Of a stretch of DNA of 64,000 bases, positions 18,036 to 27,183 are shown in pieces. The position numbers and the translations under genes were made by a program. Every line of letters begins with the position of its first letter. The first letter of the stretch is position 1. The DNA is from Marinomonas pontica (GTDB lineage: Bacteria > Pseudomonadota > Gammaproteobacteria > Pseudomonadales > Marinomonadaceae). The stretch is from the NCBI RefSeq assembly GCF_026191375.1, contig NZ_JAODTL010000032.1, positions 1-64,000 of the forward strand. The letters run 5' to 3'. The notes beneath the pieces are model-generated. The model saw nothing but the letters and a program-made list of their open reading frames with translations. It ran no database searches and had not been told where the DNA came from.

Positions 18036-18049
18036 ACTAACATGTTAGT
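18036..18049. promoter_or_regulatory. Candidate operator between the GntR and UxaA-family genes
   Basis: The perfect palindrome actaacatgttagt lies 17 bases before the GntR start and 77 bases before the dehydratase start. Its size and position suit a GntR-family dimer controlling both directions. No second copy was noticed elsewhere in the cluster. Confidence 0.5.
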
Positions 18050-18126
18050 TGACGATTGTAATTGTTGGTGCTAGTTTGAATATACAACAACAATAATTAA
18101 ATGTGAATTTAGAACAGGGGATTCCC

Positions 18127-19647
18127 ATGATCGTTGGGTCCAAACAAACCATTCGTTTACATGCTAATGATAACGTCGTTATCGCCTTAAGTGACCTTGC
18201 TGAAGGCAGTAAATTAAACGAATTTGATATCACGCTACTGAGCTATGTACCAAGAGGTCATAAAGTCGCGCTTAAAGAAATAGCGAAAGGCGATAATGTT
18301 ATTCGCTATGGCCAAATCATTGGTCAAGCTACGCAAGCCATTGCAGTCGGCGAACATGTTCATGTTCAAAATATGGGTATGGGCGAGCACCTGCAAGACT
18401 ATGCGTTTTCTCGCAACAGCAACTCGCTGCCTTCCATATCACCAGCTCGTACTTTTAACGGTTACCATCGTCAGAATGGCAAAGTAGGGACTCGTAATTA
18501 TTTAGGCATTTTGACGTCGGTAAATTGCGCAGGCTCTGTCGCACGTTTTATTGAAGAAGCAGCGAATAAAACCGATTTTCTGAAAAATTATCCAAATATT
18601 GATGGCATTGTGCCAATTGTTCATAGCACCGGCTGTGGTATGTCTGGTCAAGGCGAAGGCTATCAAACGCTCCATCGTACGTTGACGGGTTATGCAAACA
18701 ATCCCAACTTTGGTGGCATATTGCTAGTGGGTCTTGGTTGTGAAGTACTGCAAGTATCTAGCCTTGTGGACAGCCGAGAACCGAGCGCTACCTTTCGTTA
18801 TATGACGATTCAGTCTGAAGGCGGTACGCGAAAAACAATCGAAAAAGGCTTACAGGAACTGCATTTATTAGCTCAAGAGGCAAATAAAGCAACACGAGAA
18901 CCTGCTCCTGTCTCCGAAATTATGGTCGGTATGCAATGTGGTGGTTCCGATGGCTATTCCGGTATTACAGCTAATCCAGCTTTAGGTTATGCCTCTGATT
19001 TATTAGTTCGTCACGGTGGCACTACTATCCTCTCAGAAACATCTGAAGTGTATGGAGCGGAACATTTATTGACGCGACGTGCTGTGTCTACGGAGGTCGG
19101 AAAAAAACTGATTGATCGGATTTATTGGTGGGAAGACTACTGTGCTCGTAATGGCGGCGAAATGGACAACAATCCAAGTCCGGGTAATAAAAATGGTGGT
19201 TTAACTACCATTCTTGAAAAGTCTTTGGGAGCTGTTGCCAAAAGCGGCAGCGCGCCATTAACCGATGTTTACCTGTTTGGCGAAGCGATTGATAAAAAAG
19301 GCTTTGTGTTTATGGATAGCCCAGGCTTTGACCCATGCTCAGTAACCGGGCAAGTCGCGTCGGGCGCCAATATGATTATTTTTACCACAGGACGTGGTTC
19401 AGTTTCAGGTTATAAGCCTACGCCATGCATTAAGTTGGCAACTAATACAGAAATGTATCGTCGGCTTGAAGAGGATATGGATTTGAACTGTGGTGATATC
19501 GTCACTAGTGGTGTGTCAATTGAAGAAAAAGGCACAGAGCTATTCGAGCTAATTATTCGAATTGCGTCAGGTGAAGAAACAAAAAGTGAAGCGTTAGGTT
19601 TTGGTGGGGCAGAATTTGTGCCTTGGCAAATTGGCGCAGTGATGTAG
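18127..19647 (+). CDS. UxaA-family sugar acid dehydratase
   Basis: A start at 18127 with AGGGGATTCCC upstream gives 506 residues. The N-terminal SAF-like domain (about 1-90) is followed by the altronate/galactarate dehydratase core with NYLGILTSVNCAGSV, HSTGCGM, GLGCE and MQCGGSDGYSGITANP. UxaA enzymes remove water from sugar acids to give 2-keto-3-deoxy acids. Because the cluster encodes the other steps of L-fucose oxidation and no enolase-family fuconate dehydratase, this is probably the L-fuconate (or L-galactonate/arabinonate) dehydratase. The exact substrate is inferred from context. Confidence 0.88.
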   Translation: MIVGSKQTIRLHANDNVVIALSDLAEGSKLNEFDITLLSYVPRGHKVALKEIAKGDNVIRYGQIIGQATQAIAVGEHVHVQNMGMGEHLQDYAFSRNSNSLPSISPARTFNGYHRQNGKVGTRNYLGILTSVNCAGSVARFIEEAANKTDFLKNYPNIDGIVPIVHSTGCGMSGQGEGYQTLHRTLTGYANNPNFGGILLVGLGCEVLQVSSLVDSREPSATFRYMTIQSEGGTRKTIEKGLQELHLLAQEANKATREPAPVSEIMVGMQCGGSDGYSGITANPALGYASDLLVRHGGTTILSETSEVYGAEHLLTRRAVSTEVGKKLIDRIYWWEDYCARNGGEMDNNPSPGNKNGGLTTILEKSLGAVAKSGSAPLTDVYLFGEAIDKKGFVFMDSPGFDPCSVTGQVASGANMIIFTTGRGSVSGYKPTPCIKLATNTEMYRRLEEDMDLNCGDIVTSGVSIEEKGTELFELIIRIASGEETKSEALGFGGAEFVPWQIGAVM

Positions 19648-19728
19648 GTCTTTTTTCAATTTAATAAAAACAAATAGAAGGTAGCTGTTGGCAGTGGTGG
19701 TGACAGCTACTTAAACGGGGAAAAACTT

Positions 19729-20478
19729 ATGAGACTCAAGGGAAAAACAATATTAATAACAGCTGCTGGTCAAGGAATTGGTAGAGCAAGTGCCGAAGCT
19801 TGTTTAAAAGAAGGGGCGAATGTCATTGCGACAGATATTAATGCTGAGGCGCTTAAATCTTTACAGCAAGATTGCCCAACTATACAAACACATATACTCG
19901 ATGTTATGGACGCCAATTCTATTAAATCATTCGCTGAGCAGATGCCCAATCTAGACGGTTTGTTTAACTGTGCAGGCTTTGTTCATAACGGCACTGTTTT
20001 AGATATTAGTGATGAAGATTGGGAGTTCAGTGTGAACTTGAATGTCACCTCTATGATGCGAATGTGTCGAGCTTTTCTACCCGGCATGTTGAAGCAAGCC
20101 GAGATCACGGGGTCTTCTTCTGTCGTCAATATGGCTTCTATGGCTTCTTCAATCAAAGGCTTCCCAGTGAGAACGGCTTATGGTGCAACGAAAGCTGGAG
20201 TCATTGGTTTATCCAAAGGCATTGCAGCAGATTTTGTCAAACAAGGTATTCGCTGTAACGCGGTTTGCCCTGGAACGGTGAATACGCCTTCCCTACAAGG
20301 CCGTATCGTTTCAGCCGCTGATCCAGTTCAAGCTCAAAAAGATTTTATCGCTCGCCAGCCAATGGGGCGTCTTGCTGAGGTAAGTGATATTACGCCTATC
20401 ATTGTGTACTTGTTGTCTGATGAGAGTGCATTTATGACGGGACAATCTTTGCTCGTAGATGGTGGTGTGACTATTTAA
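19729..20478 (+). CDS. SDR oxidoreductase, probable 2-keto-3-deoxy-L-fuconate dehydrogenase
   Basis: The 249-residue short-chain dehydrogenase has the cofactor motif TAAGQGIGRAS (11-21), the Asp-ending second strand VIATDIN that favours NAD, the NCAG motif, and the catalytic YGATK with Ser in MASMASS. Overall it resembles the DHRS6/KDF-dehydrogenase type. In the L-fucose route this enzyme oxidises 2-keto-3-deoxy-L-fuconate to the 2,4-diketo acid that the FAH-family enzyme downstream would cleave. The order of genes supports that role. Confidence 0.85.
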   Translation: MRLKGKTILITAAGQGIGRASAEACLKEGANVIATDINAEALKSLQQDCPTIQTHILDVMDANSIKSFAEQMPNLDGLFNCAGFVHNGTVLDISDEDWEFSVNLNVTSMMRMCRAFLPGMLKQAEITGSSSVVNMASMASSIKGFPVRTAYGATKAGVIGLSKGIAADFVKQGIRCNAVCPGTVNTPSLQGRIVSAADPVQAQKDFIARQPMGRLAEVSDITPIIVYLLSDESAFMTGQSLLVDGGVTI

Positions 20479-20533
20479 TTAGTTCATTAAGAGGATATTG
20501 AATCAACCTACTATTTTCTACGGAGTAAGAGTT

Positions 20534-22024
20534 ATGCCGTTATTGGTTGAAATGAGTGGAATCGAGAAACGCTTCCCCGGAGTGTATTCCCTTAGAGGTG
20601 TTAATTTCGACCTTGAAAAAGGTGAGGTGCATGCTTTGATGGGCGAGAACGGTGCTGGCAAGTCGACGTTGATGAAAATACTGTCTGGTGTTTATCAAAA
20701 AGACGGCGGCACAGTAAAAGTCGATGACCAACTTGCTGTCTTTGATGGCCCAAAAGCTGCGCAAAATGCGGGTATTGGCATCATTCATCAGGAACTGAGT
20801 TTGATGAATGATCTGACCGTTGCTCAAAATGTGTTTATTGGTCGAGAACCTCGTTCTGCTTGGGGGGTAATTGACGAAAAACGTTTAAATACTCAGGCAA
20901 GAGACATCTTTGAGAAGATGAATTTCGATATTGATCCGATGACTGAAATTGGCAGTTTGACGGTCGCTAAGCAACAGATGGTTGAAATAGCCAAGGCTTT
21001 ATCTTTTAAATCACGCGTTCTCATTATGGATGAGCCAACAGCGGCTTTGAATGATGCAGAGATTGCAGAGCTGTTTGTCATTATTCGTCGCCTGAAAGCG
21101 GAAGGCGTTGGCATCATCTATATCAGTCACAAGATGGATGAAATCAAGCAAATCGCAGATCGCGTTACTGTGCTACGCGATGGTGAATACATCGGCACAG
21201 TTGAGTCAAAAGAGACGCCATTATCTGAAATTATCTCAATGATGGTTGGTCGTGAAGTGAAAGATGAAACGGTCGATATTCCCGATTTGTCGGATCAGCC
21301 TGAGCTACTTGCTGTGAAAGGTCTGAATCGCGGAAAAGAAATCAAAGATGTCTGTTTCTCGCTTAAAAAAGGCGAAATTTTAGGTTTTGCTGGCTTAATG
21401 GGGGCAGGACGAACCGAAGTGGCCCGTGCCATTTTCGGTGCAGATCCAATTGACTCAGGAGAAGTTTGGGTAAATGGCAAGCAGTGCCAAATTCAGTCTC
21501 CAAGTGATGCTGTTGCTGCTGGTATTGGTTATTTGTCTGAAGACCGTAAGCACTTTGGTTTGGCCTTGGGGATGGACGTTCGCGCCAATATTGCCATGGC
21601 GACGTTAAATCGTTTTACCAGCTCGTTCGGAGCATTGAATGAATCTAAGATGAGCAGCGTAGCCAATGATTATATTAAGCAGCTGGGCATCAGAACTCCT
21701 TCTGATACACAGGAGGTGGGCTTTTTGTCAGGTGGTAATCAGCAAAAAGTAGTCATTGCTAAATGGCTATTAAGAGACTGTGACATTTTGATTTTTGATG
21801 AACCAACGCGAGGAATTGATGTAGGTGCCAAGTCGGAGATTTATAAACTATTAGAATCTCTCGCCAAGCAAGGCAAAGCAATTATTGTTATTTCTTCGGA
21901 GTTACCTGAAGTCATGCGCCTAAGCCATCGAATTGCCGTTATGTGCCAAGGGAAACTTACTGGAATATTGCCCGGTGGGAAAGCAACAAATCAAGAACAA
22001 ATTATGGCATTAGCCACTCAGTAA
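20534..22024 (+). CDS. Sugar ABC transporter ATPase (RbsA/MglA class)
   Basis: A start at 20534 behind GGAGTAAGAGTT gives 496 residues with two fused ATPase domains. The first has Walker [10 protein letters not shown] and Walker [11 protein letters not shown]. The second has a degenerate P-loop region GLMGAGRTE, signature LSGGNQQKV and Walker [12 protein letters not shown]. This layout is standard for ribose/galactose-type importers. A TTG at 20498 in frame is possible but less likely. The partners are the permease and binding protein that follow; an L-fucose or related deoxysugar is the probable substrate. Confidence 0.92.
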   Translation: MPLLVEMSGIEKRFPGVYSLRGVNFDLEKGEVHALMGENGAGKSTLMKILSGVYQKDGGTVKVDDQLAVFDGPKAAQNAGIGIIHQELSLMNDLTVAQNVFIGREPRSAWGVIDEKRLNTQARDIFEKMNFDIDPMTEIGSLTVAKQQMVEIAKALSFKSRVLIMDEPTAALNDAEIAELFVIIRRLKAEGVGIIYISHKMDEIKQIADRVTVLRDGEYIGTVESKETPLSEIISMMVGREVKDETVDIPDLSDQPELLAVKGLNRGKEIKDVCFSLKKGEILGFAGLMGAGRTEVARAIFGADPIDSGEVWVNGKQCQIQSPSDAVAAGIGYLSEDRKHFGLALGMDVRANIAMATLNRFTSSFGALNESKMSSVANDYIKQLGIRTPSDTQEVGFLSGGNQQKVVIAKWLLRDCDILIFDEPTRGIDVGAKSEIYKLLESLAKQGKAIIVISSELPEVMRLSHRIAVMCQGKLTGILPGGKATNQEQIMALATQ

Positions 22025-22046
22025 AGGCTAATAGGAGAGAAAAATA

Positions 22047-23054
22047 ATGATAACCGAAAGCCAAAAGGCATCACCAAGTCTTATCAGTAAGTTGATAAAA
22101 ATATCAGCACATCAGCGAGTGCTCGCCTTTGCGAGTTTGATCGTATTATTGATCGTGTTTTCTATCGCATCCCCGAATTTTATGCAGACGTCGAATATGC
22201 TGGCGATTCTGCAAGCGACGTCTGTTAATGGCGTTCTAGCAGTGGCAGCCACGTTAGTAATTATCTCCGGGGGTATTGATTTGTCTGTCGGAACCTTGAT
22301 GACATTCACCGCTGTAGTTGCTGGTGTACTGTTAACCAATATGAATTTGCCACTGCCGATTGGTGTGCTTGGTGCCATTCTAGCAGGTGCATTTTGTGGT
22401 TTTTGCTCTGGCTCTTTTGTTGCCAAAATGAAGATACCACCTTTTATTGCTACATTGGGCATGATGCTGATTTTAAAAGGTTTGTCTTTGGTCGTAAGTG
22501 GTGCACGTCCTATTTACTTTAATAACACACCCGGTTTTGACGAGATTTCGCGTGGTTCGCTAATTGGTGAAGTCTTACCTTTTCTGCCTATTCCAAATGG
22601 TGTGTTGATTCTCTTCATTGTTGCTGGTGTGGCAAGTTATGTATTGAGTAAAACCATTCTAGGTCGTTATTGCTTCGGTATTGGTTCTAATGAAGAGGCT
22701 GTACGTTTATCTGGTGTGAATACGGATGTTTGGAAAATTGCGATTTACTCGGTAGCTGGTGGGATTTGTGGTATTGCTGGGATTTTGATTTCGTCACGTT
22801 TGAATTCGGCTCAGCCAGCGCTTGGTCTTGGTTATGAATTGGAAGCGATTGCCGCTGTCGTCATTGGCGGTACTTCTTTGTCGGGTGGTCGTGGAACAAT
22901 TATCGGTACGTTAATTGGAGCATTGATTATGGCGGTATTAACGAACGGCTTACGAGTACTGTCTGTGGCACAAGAATGGCAGACCGTGGTGACTGGCATC
23001 ATCATTATCTTGGCAGTTTATGCCGATATGGTGCGCCGTCAAAAATCTAAATAA
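22047..23054 (+). CDS. Sugar ABC transporter permease (RbsC class)
   Basis: The 335-residue permease has about nine or ten helices and the RbsC-family segments ISGGIDLSVGTLM, FIATLGMMLILKGLSLV and AAVVIGGTSLSGGRGTIIGT. AGGAGAGAAAAATA provides the ribosome-binding site. It works with the double ATPase before it and the periplasmic protein after it. A small hairpin stands between this gene and the binding-protein gene. Confidence 0.93.
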   Translation: MITESQKASPSLISKLIKISAHQRVLAFASLIVLLIVFSIASPNFMQTSNMLAILQATSVNGVLAVAATLVIISGGIDLSVGTLMTFTAVVAGVLLTNMNLPLPIGVLGAILAGAFCGFCSGSFVAKMKIPPFIATLGMMLILKGLSLVVSGARPIYFNNTPGFDEISRGSLIGEVLPFLPIPNGVLILFIVAGVASYVLSKTILGRYCFGIGSNEEAVRLSGVNTDVWKIAIYSVAGGICGIAGILISSRLNSAQPALGLGYELEAIAAVVIGGTSLSGGRGTIIGTLIGALIMAVLTNGLRVLSVAQEWQTVVTGIIIILAVYADMVRRQKSK

Positions 23055-23087
23055 AGCAATGCAAAGTAATAATCGTTAGAAATAACC

Positions 23088-23104
23088 GGTGGCATACCGC
23101 CACC
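23088..23104 (+). other. Small hairpin between permease and binding-protein genes
   Basis: The arms ggtggc and gccacc enclose a five-base loop. Without a T-run it is not a terminator. A stabilising hairpin in this position often goes with higher expression of the binding protein, but that is speculative here. Confidence 0.35.
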
Positions 23105-23151
23105 TCACAAAAAGTAAACCTCGAAAATAACAACATAACGGAGGAACGGAC

Positions 23152-24099
23152 ATGTTGTCACGTCGCAAATTAGTAGGTCTTATCAGTGCTGTTACTATTA
23201 TGACAGCGTCATCTTTTGTGCAAGCGGATGACCAGCCATATATTCCACTGGTTTCAAAAGGGTTTCAGCACCAGTTTTGGCAAGCGGTGAAACAAGGAGC
23301 TGATCAGGCTGCAAAAGAATTTAATGTTCGCGTTACATTTGAAGGGCCCGATACGGAAGCACAAGTTGATCGCCAGATAGATATGTTAGCCGCAGCATTA
23401 GCCAATAAACCCGATGCTATTGGTTTTGCTGCTTTAGATAGCCAAGCGGCTATTCCTTTGTTACGTAAAGCACAAAAAGCCGGTATTCCAATTGTTGCGT
23501 TCGATAGTGGAGTGGAAAGTGATATTCCAGTGACAACAGCAACGACGGATAACTTGGCAGCTTCTGCATTAGCGGCAGACAAAATGGCTGAGTTGATTGG
23601 CAATAAAGGACAAGTCGCAGTCGTAGCGCATAGTCAAACAGGAACAACAGGCATTGATCGTCGTGATGGTTTTTTAAAACGCATGAAAGAAGCTCATCCA
23701 AATATTGAAGTGGTTACCGTTCAATACGGTGATGGCGATCAACTGAAATCAACGGAAGTTGCTCGTGCAATTCTGACCTCTTATCCAAAGCTAGCCGGTA
23801 TGTTTGGTACCAATGAAGGTTCTGCCGTAGGTGTGGTAAATGCGGCTCGTGAGTCTAAAGCAAAAGATCTTGTCATTATCGGCTTTGATTCAGGTACAGC
23901 TCAGATGAATGCGATTCGTAGTGGTTTGATGGCGGGTGCGATTACTCAGAATCCAATCGGTATTGGTTATGAAACAGTGAAAGCGGCTGTTCAAACCATC
24001 AAGGGTGAAACTGTGCCTAAAGTTATCGACACTGGTTTCTACTATTACACTGCTAAAAATATCGATGATCCAAAAATCGCTGCTGTTCTATATAAATAA
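23152..24099 (+). CDS. Periplasmic sugar-binding protein (RbsB class)
   Basis: The 315-residue protein has a signal peptide (SRRKLVGLISAVTIMTASSF, cleavage near VQA) and a type I periplasmic binding fold. YIPLVSKGFQHQFWQAVKQG is at the mature N-terminus, followed by QVDRQIDMLAAALANKPDAI and later VIIGFDSGTAQMNAI. GGAGGAACGGAC precedes the ATG. It should capture the cluster's sugar and hand it to the RbsC-like permease. A terminator-like hairpin follows the gene. Confidence 0.92.
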   Translation: MLSRRKLVGLISAVTIMTASSFVQADDQPYIPLVSKGFQHQFWQAVKQGADQAAKEFNVRVTFEGPDTEAQVDRQIDMLAAALANKPDAIGFAALDSQAAIPLLRKAQKAGIPIVAFDSGVESDIPVTTATTDNLAASALAADKMAELIGNKGQVAVVAHSQTGTTGIDRRDGFLKRMKEAHPNIEVVTVQYGDGDQLKSTEVARAILTSYPKLAGMFGTNEGSAVGVVNAARESKAKDLVIIGFDSGTAQMNAIRSGLMAGAITQNPIGIGYETVKAAVQTIKGETVPKVIDTGFYYYTAKNIDDPKIAAVLYK

Positions 24100-24106
24100 C
24101 AACTCT

Positions 24107-24144
24107 ATGCTGTGGTGAATCTTTTATTTATTACAGCATTTTTT
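24107..24144 (+). terminator. Terminator-like hairpin after the sugar-binding protein gene
   Basis: The arms atgctgt (24107-24113) and acagcat (24133-24139) enclose a 19-base loop and are followed by five Ts. It may only attenuate transcription, since the downstream hydrolase gene belongs to the same pathway. Confidence 0.45.
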
Positions 24145-24161
24145 ACAGATAGGAGAAAATA

Positions 24162-25016
24162 ATGAAATTAGTTCGCTTTGGGCCACTAGGGAAAGAAAAG
24201 CCAGGTTTACTTGATGATAATGGTCGAGTTCGTGATTTATCGTCAGTCATCCCAGATCTATCTGATGAACATCTAAGCTTAGCAAGCATGAAAAAGTTAA
24301 ACGCCTTAGATATTAATAGCTTGCCTTTGATCGATGGCGTACCTCAAGAAGATCTGCGTCTTGGGGCTTGTGTGGCCAATGTGGGTAAATTTATTTGTAT
24401 CGGTTTGAACTACGCCGATCATGCTGCCGAGTCTGGCATGCCAGTCCCTGCTGAGCCTGTTATTTTCAATAAATGGACGTCGGCAATTGTTGGACCAAAT
24501 GAGGATGTGAAAATACCAAAAGGTTCTGAGAAAACAGATTGGGAGGTCGAGCTAGGTATTGTTATTGGCGAAGGTGGCAGCGACATTTCTGAAGCTGACG
24601 CTATGAAGCACGTAGCGGGATTCTGTGTAATCAATGATGTTTCAGAGCGTGCTTTCCAGCTTGAGGGAACAGGCACTTGGGATAAGGGAAAGGGCTGCGA
24701 TACCTTTGGACCAACAGGGCCTTGGTTGGTTACCCCTGATGAAGTCGGCGATTTTAATGACCTTGGTATTTGGTTAGAAGTTGACGGTAAACGTTATCAA
24801 AATGGTTCGACTTCTACCATGGTATTTAAAGTTCCTCATCTTATTGCCTATTGTAGTCGCTATATGAGCTTGCAACCGGGCGATATTATCTCAACTGGCA
24901 CTCCGCCAGGTGTAGGGCTGGGTTTCAATCCGCCAATTTACTTAAAAGGCGGTGAAGAAATGAAACTGGGTATCGATAAGCTCGGTGTGCAATGTCAACG
25001 AGTGGTTAAAGCGTAA
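24162..25016 (+). CDS. FAH-family hydrolase, probable 2,4-diketo-3-deoxy-L-fuconate hydrolase
   Basis: The 284-residue fumarylacetoacetate-hydrolase-like protein has FICIGLNYADHAAESG, the metal-binding DWEVELGIVIG (E-x-E) with a later Asp in VINDVSER, and the terminal STGTPPGVGLGF. Members cleave beta-diketo acids. In the oxidative L-fucose route this enzyme splits 2,4-diketo-3-deoxy-L-fuconate to pyruvate and lactate, so it is the likely last step. Acylpyruvate hydrolase is the alternative activity. Confidence 0.88.
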   Translation: MKLVRFGPLGKEKPGLLDDNGRVRDLSSVIPDLSDEHLSLASMKKLNALDINSLPLIDGVPQEDLRLGACVANVGKFICIGLNYADHAAESGMPVPAEPVIFNKWTSAIVGPNEDVKIPKGSEKTDWEVELGIVIGEGGSDISEADAMKHVAGFCVINDVSERAFQLEGTGTWDKGKGCDTFGPTGPWLVTPDEVGDFNDLGIWLEVDGKRYQNGSTSTMVFKVPHLIAYCSRYMSLQPGDIISTGTPPGVGLGFNPPIYLKGGEEMKLGIDKLGVQCQRVVKA

Positions 25017-25089
25017 GTAAAAAAACGCCAATATTCATGCTCCTTGTTAAACCTGAGGGTGCAAGGGATTGTGATTAAGTGAGTCAGCA

Positions 25090-26079
25090 ATGAAAACAAG
25101 AATAATAAACAGCAGTGGTTCGTCTATTACAGAAATAGGGTTTGGTTGTGCCGGCGCGGGTAATTTATTCCGCCAAGTGTCTTACGAGAATATCTGTGGT
25201 GCCGTTCGTAAAGCGAGTGAGTTAGGTATTCAGTACTTTGACACAGCTCCTCATTATGGTGCTGGTCTCTCAGAGCGTCGTTTAGGCTTAGCTCTTGGCG
25301 AAACGCCACACCAAGATATTTTCCTATCCACCAAAGTAGGAAGATTGCTGTATCCAGATTGCAAAGTAGATCAAAAAGAAGCAGATGGCTTTGTTGGCGC
25401 AAGCCCTTTTGATCGTGAATACAATTATACCTATGATGGCGTTATGCGGTCTTTTGAAGACTCTCTTCAGCGCCTTGGCGTAAGTCATATCGACATGTTG
25501 TTGATGCATGATATTGGCGAACTAACTCATAAAGAACAGCATGCCATGTATTTTCAACAAGCCATTGATGGTGGTTTTAAAGCCATGATGGAATTGCGTG
25601 ATCAAGGTGTAGTCCGCAATATTGGTCTGGGTGTGAATGAATGGCAAATATGTGATCAAGCGATGAACTACGCCCAGTTTGATTGTTTTATGGTGGCTAA
25701 TTGTTTTACCTTATTAAACAACGATATTACGCAAAACTTTACCGACAAATGTATCTCAAATAATGTTTCTCTAATTGCTGCAGCGCCTTTTAATTCAGGT
25801 GTTTTAGCCAAAGGCTCTAAAGACTTAGGCCATTACTTTTATGGCGATGCACCTAAAGATATTGTCGACAAAGTCATCGCCATAGAGGCTATCTGCGAGC
25901 AGTATAATGTCTCGTTACAGGCGGCTGCGATTCAATACGCATTGCGATACGATTGCGTTAAATCGGTGTTAATTGGCATGACCAGTGAAGAGCGTGTTGA
26001 GCAAAATATCGCTTGGTACGAAGAATCCATACCAGAGGAGTTTTGGCAGGCATTGGCTTCAGTTATCTACTTGTTATAA
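25090..26079 (+). CDS. Aldo/keto reductase, probable L-fucose (aldose) dehydrogenase
   Basis: The 329-residue AKR has the catalytic tetrad visible as Asp and Tyr in YFDTAPHYGAGLSERRLG, Lys in LSTKVGRLL and His in LLMHDIG. It belongs to the galactose/L-fucose dehydrogenase branch with a KVGRLL segment. It could oxidise L-fucose at C1 to the lactone that the amidohydrolase opens, giving the first step of the pathway. It ends the plus-strand pathway genes. The substrate is inferred. Confidence 0.85.
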   Translation: MKTRIINSSGSSITEIGFGCAGAGNLFRQVSYENICGAVRKASELGIQYFDTAPHYGAGLSERRLGLALGETPHQDIFLSTKVGRLLYPDCKVDQKEADGFVGASPFDREYNYTYDGVMRSFEDSLQRLGVSHIDMLLMHDIGELTHKEQHAMYFQQAIDGGFKAMMELRDQGVVRNIGLGVNEWQICDQAMNYAQFDCFMVANCFTLLNNDITQNFTDKCISNNVSLIAAAPFNSGVLAKGSKDLGHYFYGDAPKDIVDKVIAIEAICEQYNVSLQAAAIQYALRYDCVKSVLIGMTSEERVEQNIAWYEESIPEEFWQALASVIYLL

Positions 26080-26166
26080 CGTCCTCAATCCTGTTTTAGG
26101 ACGCATTACTCCTATTTCCCTTTCAAAATGACTTTTTTTAAAAGCACTTTGAAAGGAAATATCATC

Positions 26167-27183
26167 ATGAAACGATTTTCGTGTTTTGTTTTTTTAGTCG
26201 GCTGCTGGTCTGTGAATGCTTCTGCGTATTCGGTGGGTTTTGATCAGGTTCAGTTGTATACCGATAGCAATAGGCCGTTAAAAGTCAGTGTTTGGTATCC
26301 ATCACAGACGACCTTTCCCACTGAAAAAGTTGCGGAAAATGCGGCGTTTTTGGGAACCAATGTAGTACGAGTGGGAACGCCTCAGGCGGGTAAGTTTCCG
26401 CTGGTAGTGATTTCTCACGGTTATCGTGGCAATTGGCGTAATCAGAATTGGCTTGCAACGAAATTAGCTCAAGACGGTTATGTTGTGGCGTCGCTTGATC
26501 ACCCTGGAACCACGTCGTTTGATCATTCTGCGCAAGCAGCGGCTCAGTGGTGGCAGCGCGCGGGCGATTTATCCCGTTTGTTGGATTGGTTGTTAAACGA
26601 GTCTTACCTATTGCCAAATATCGACTCTAGTAACGTTACTGCAATTGGCCATTCATTAGGCGGCTGGACGGTGATGTTGCTAGCGGGTGCGCAATTTGAT
26701 CGTGATCAGTTGAAGCAAGAATGCAGCCTGAAAGCGAGTCCTCGTGTGTGTGGTTTGAAGGCGGAACTTGGCCTAGAGCAAGTGCAAGTGGGCGAACCAA
26801 CGGGCAGTTTGCAAGACACGCGAATCAAGCGAGTGGTTTCATTGGATTTAGGCTTGGCGCGTAGCTTTTCCCGCCAAAGCTTACAACGTTTCACCATTCC
26901 GACATTAATTCTCGCGGCCGATGTCGATATTGGTGATTTACCTCAAGCAGAAGAATCCGGTTTTCTCGCCCAATATATTCCTAAAAATCATCGCCAATAC
27001 ATAGTTTATCCAGACGCCGCGCACTTTAGCTTCATGCAGCTTTGTAAGCCCGGTGCCATTGAGTTGATCGAAGAGGAAGAGCCGGGCGATGGCATTGTTT
27101 GTCAAGACGGCCATGACAGGTCACGAGATGAACTTCATCAGGTGATGTATCAAGACATCGTTCGATTTATCCACGCTTCTTAA
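26167..27183 (+). CDS. Exported alpha/beta hydrolase (dienelactone/PAF-acetylhydrolase-like)
   Basis: A start at 26167 with GAAAGGAAAT upstream gives 338 residues with a signal peptide ending near VNASA. The catalytic triad is recognisable: nucleophile Ser in AIGHSLGGW, Asp in LAADVDIGD and His in PDAAHFSFM. The oxyanion region is VISHGYRGNW. The fold resembles the predicted dienelactone hydrolase and platelet-activating-factor acetylhydrolase group, so an extracytoplasmic esterase is likely. It overlaps the convergent AraC gene by four bases. The substrate is unknown. Confidence 0.86.
   Translation: MKRFSCFVFLVGCWSVNASAYSVGFDQVQLYTDSNRPLKVSVWYPSQTTFPTEKVAENAAFLGTNVVRVGTPQAGKFPLVVISHGYRGNWRNQNWLATKLAQDGYVVASLDHPGTTSFDHSAQAAAQWWQRAGDLSRLLDWLLNESYLLPNIDSSNVTAIGHSLGGWTVMLLAGAQFDRDQLKQECSLKASPRVCGLKAELGLEQVQVGEPTGSLQDTRIKRVVSLDLGLARSFSRQSLQRFTIPTLILAADVDIGDLPQAEESGFLAQYIPKNHRQYIVYPDAAHFSFMQLCKPGAIELIEEEEPGDGIVCQDGHDRSRDELHQVMYQDIVRFIHAS

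Noticed and set aside
26080-26103. Terminator after the aldo-keto reductase gene
   Set aside because: A six-base stem (cgtcct/aggacg) is present, but no T-run follows and the stem is weak.
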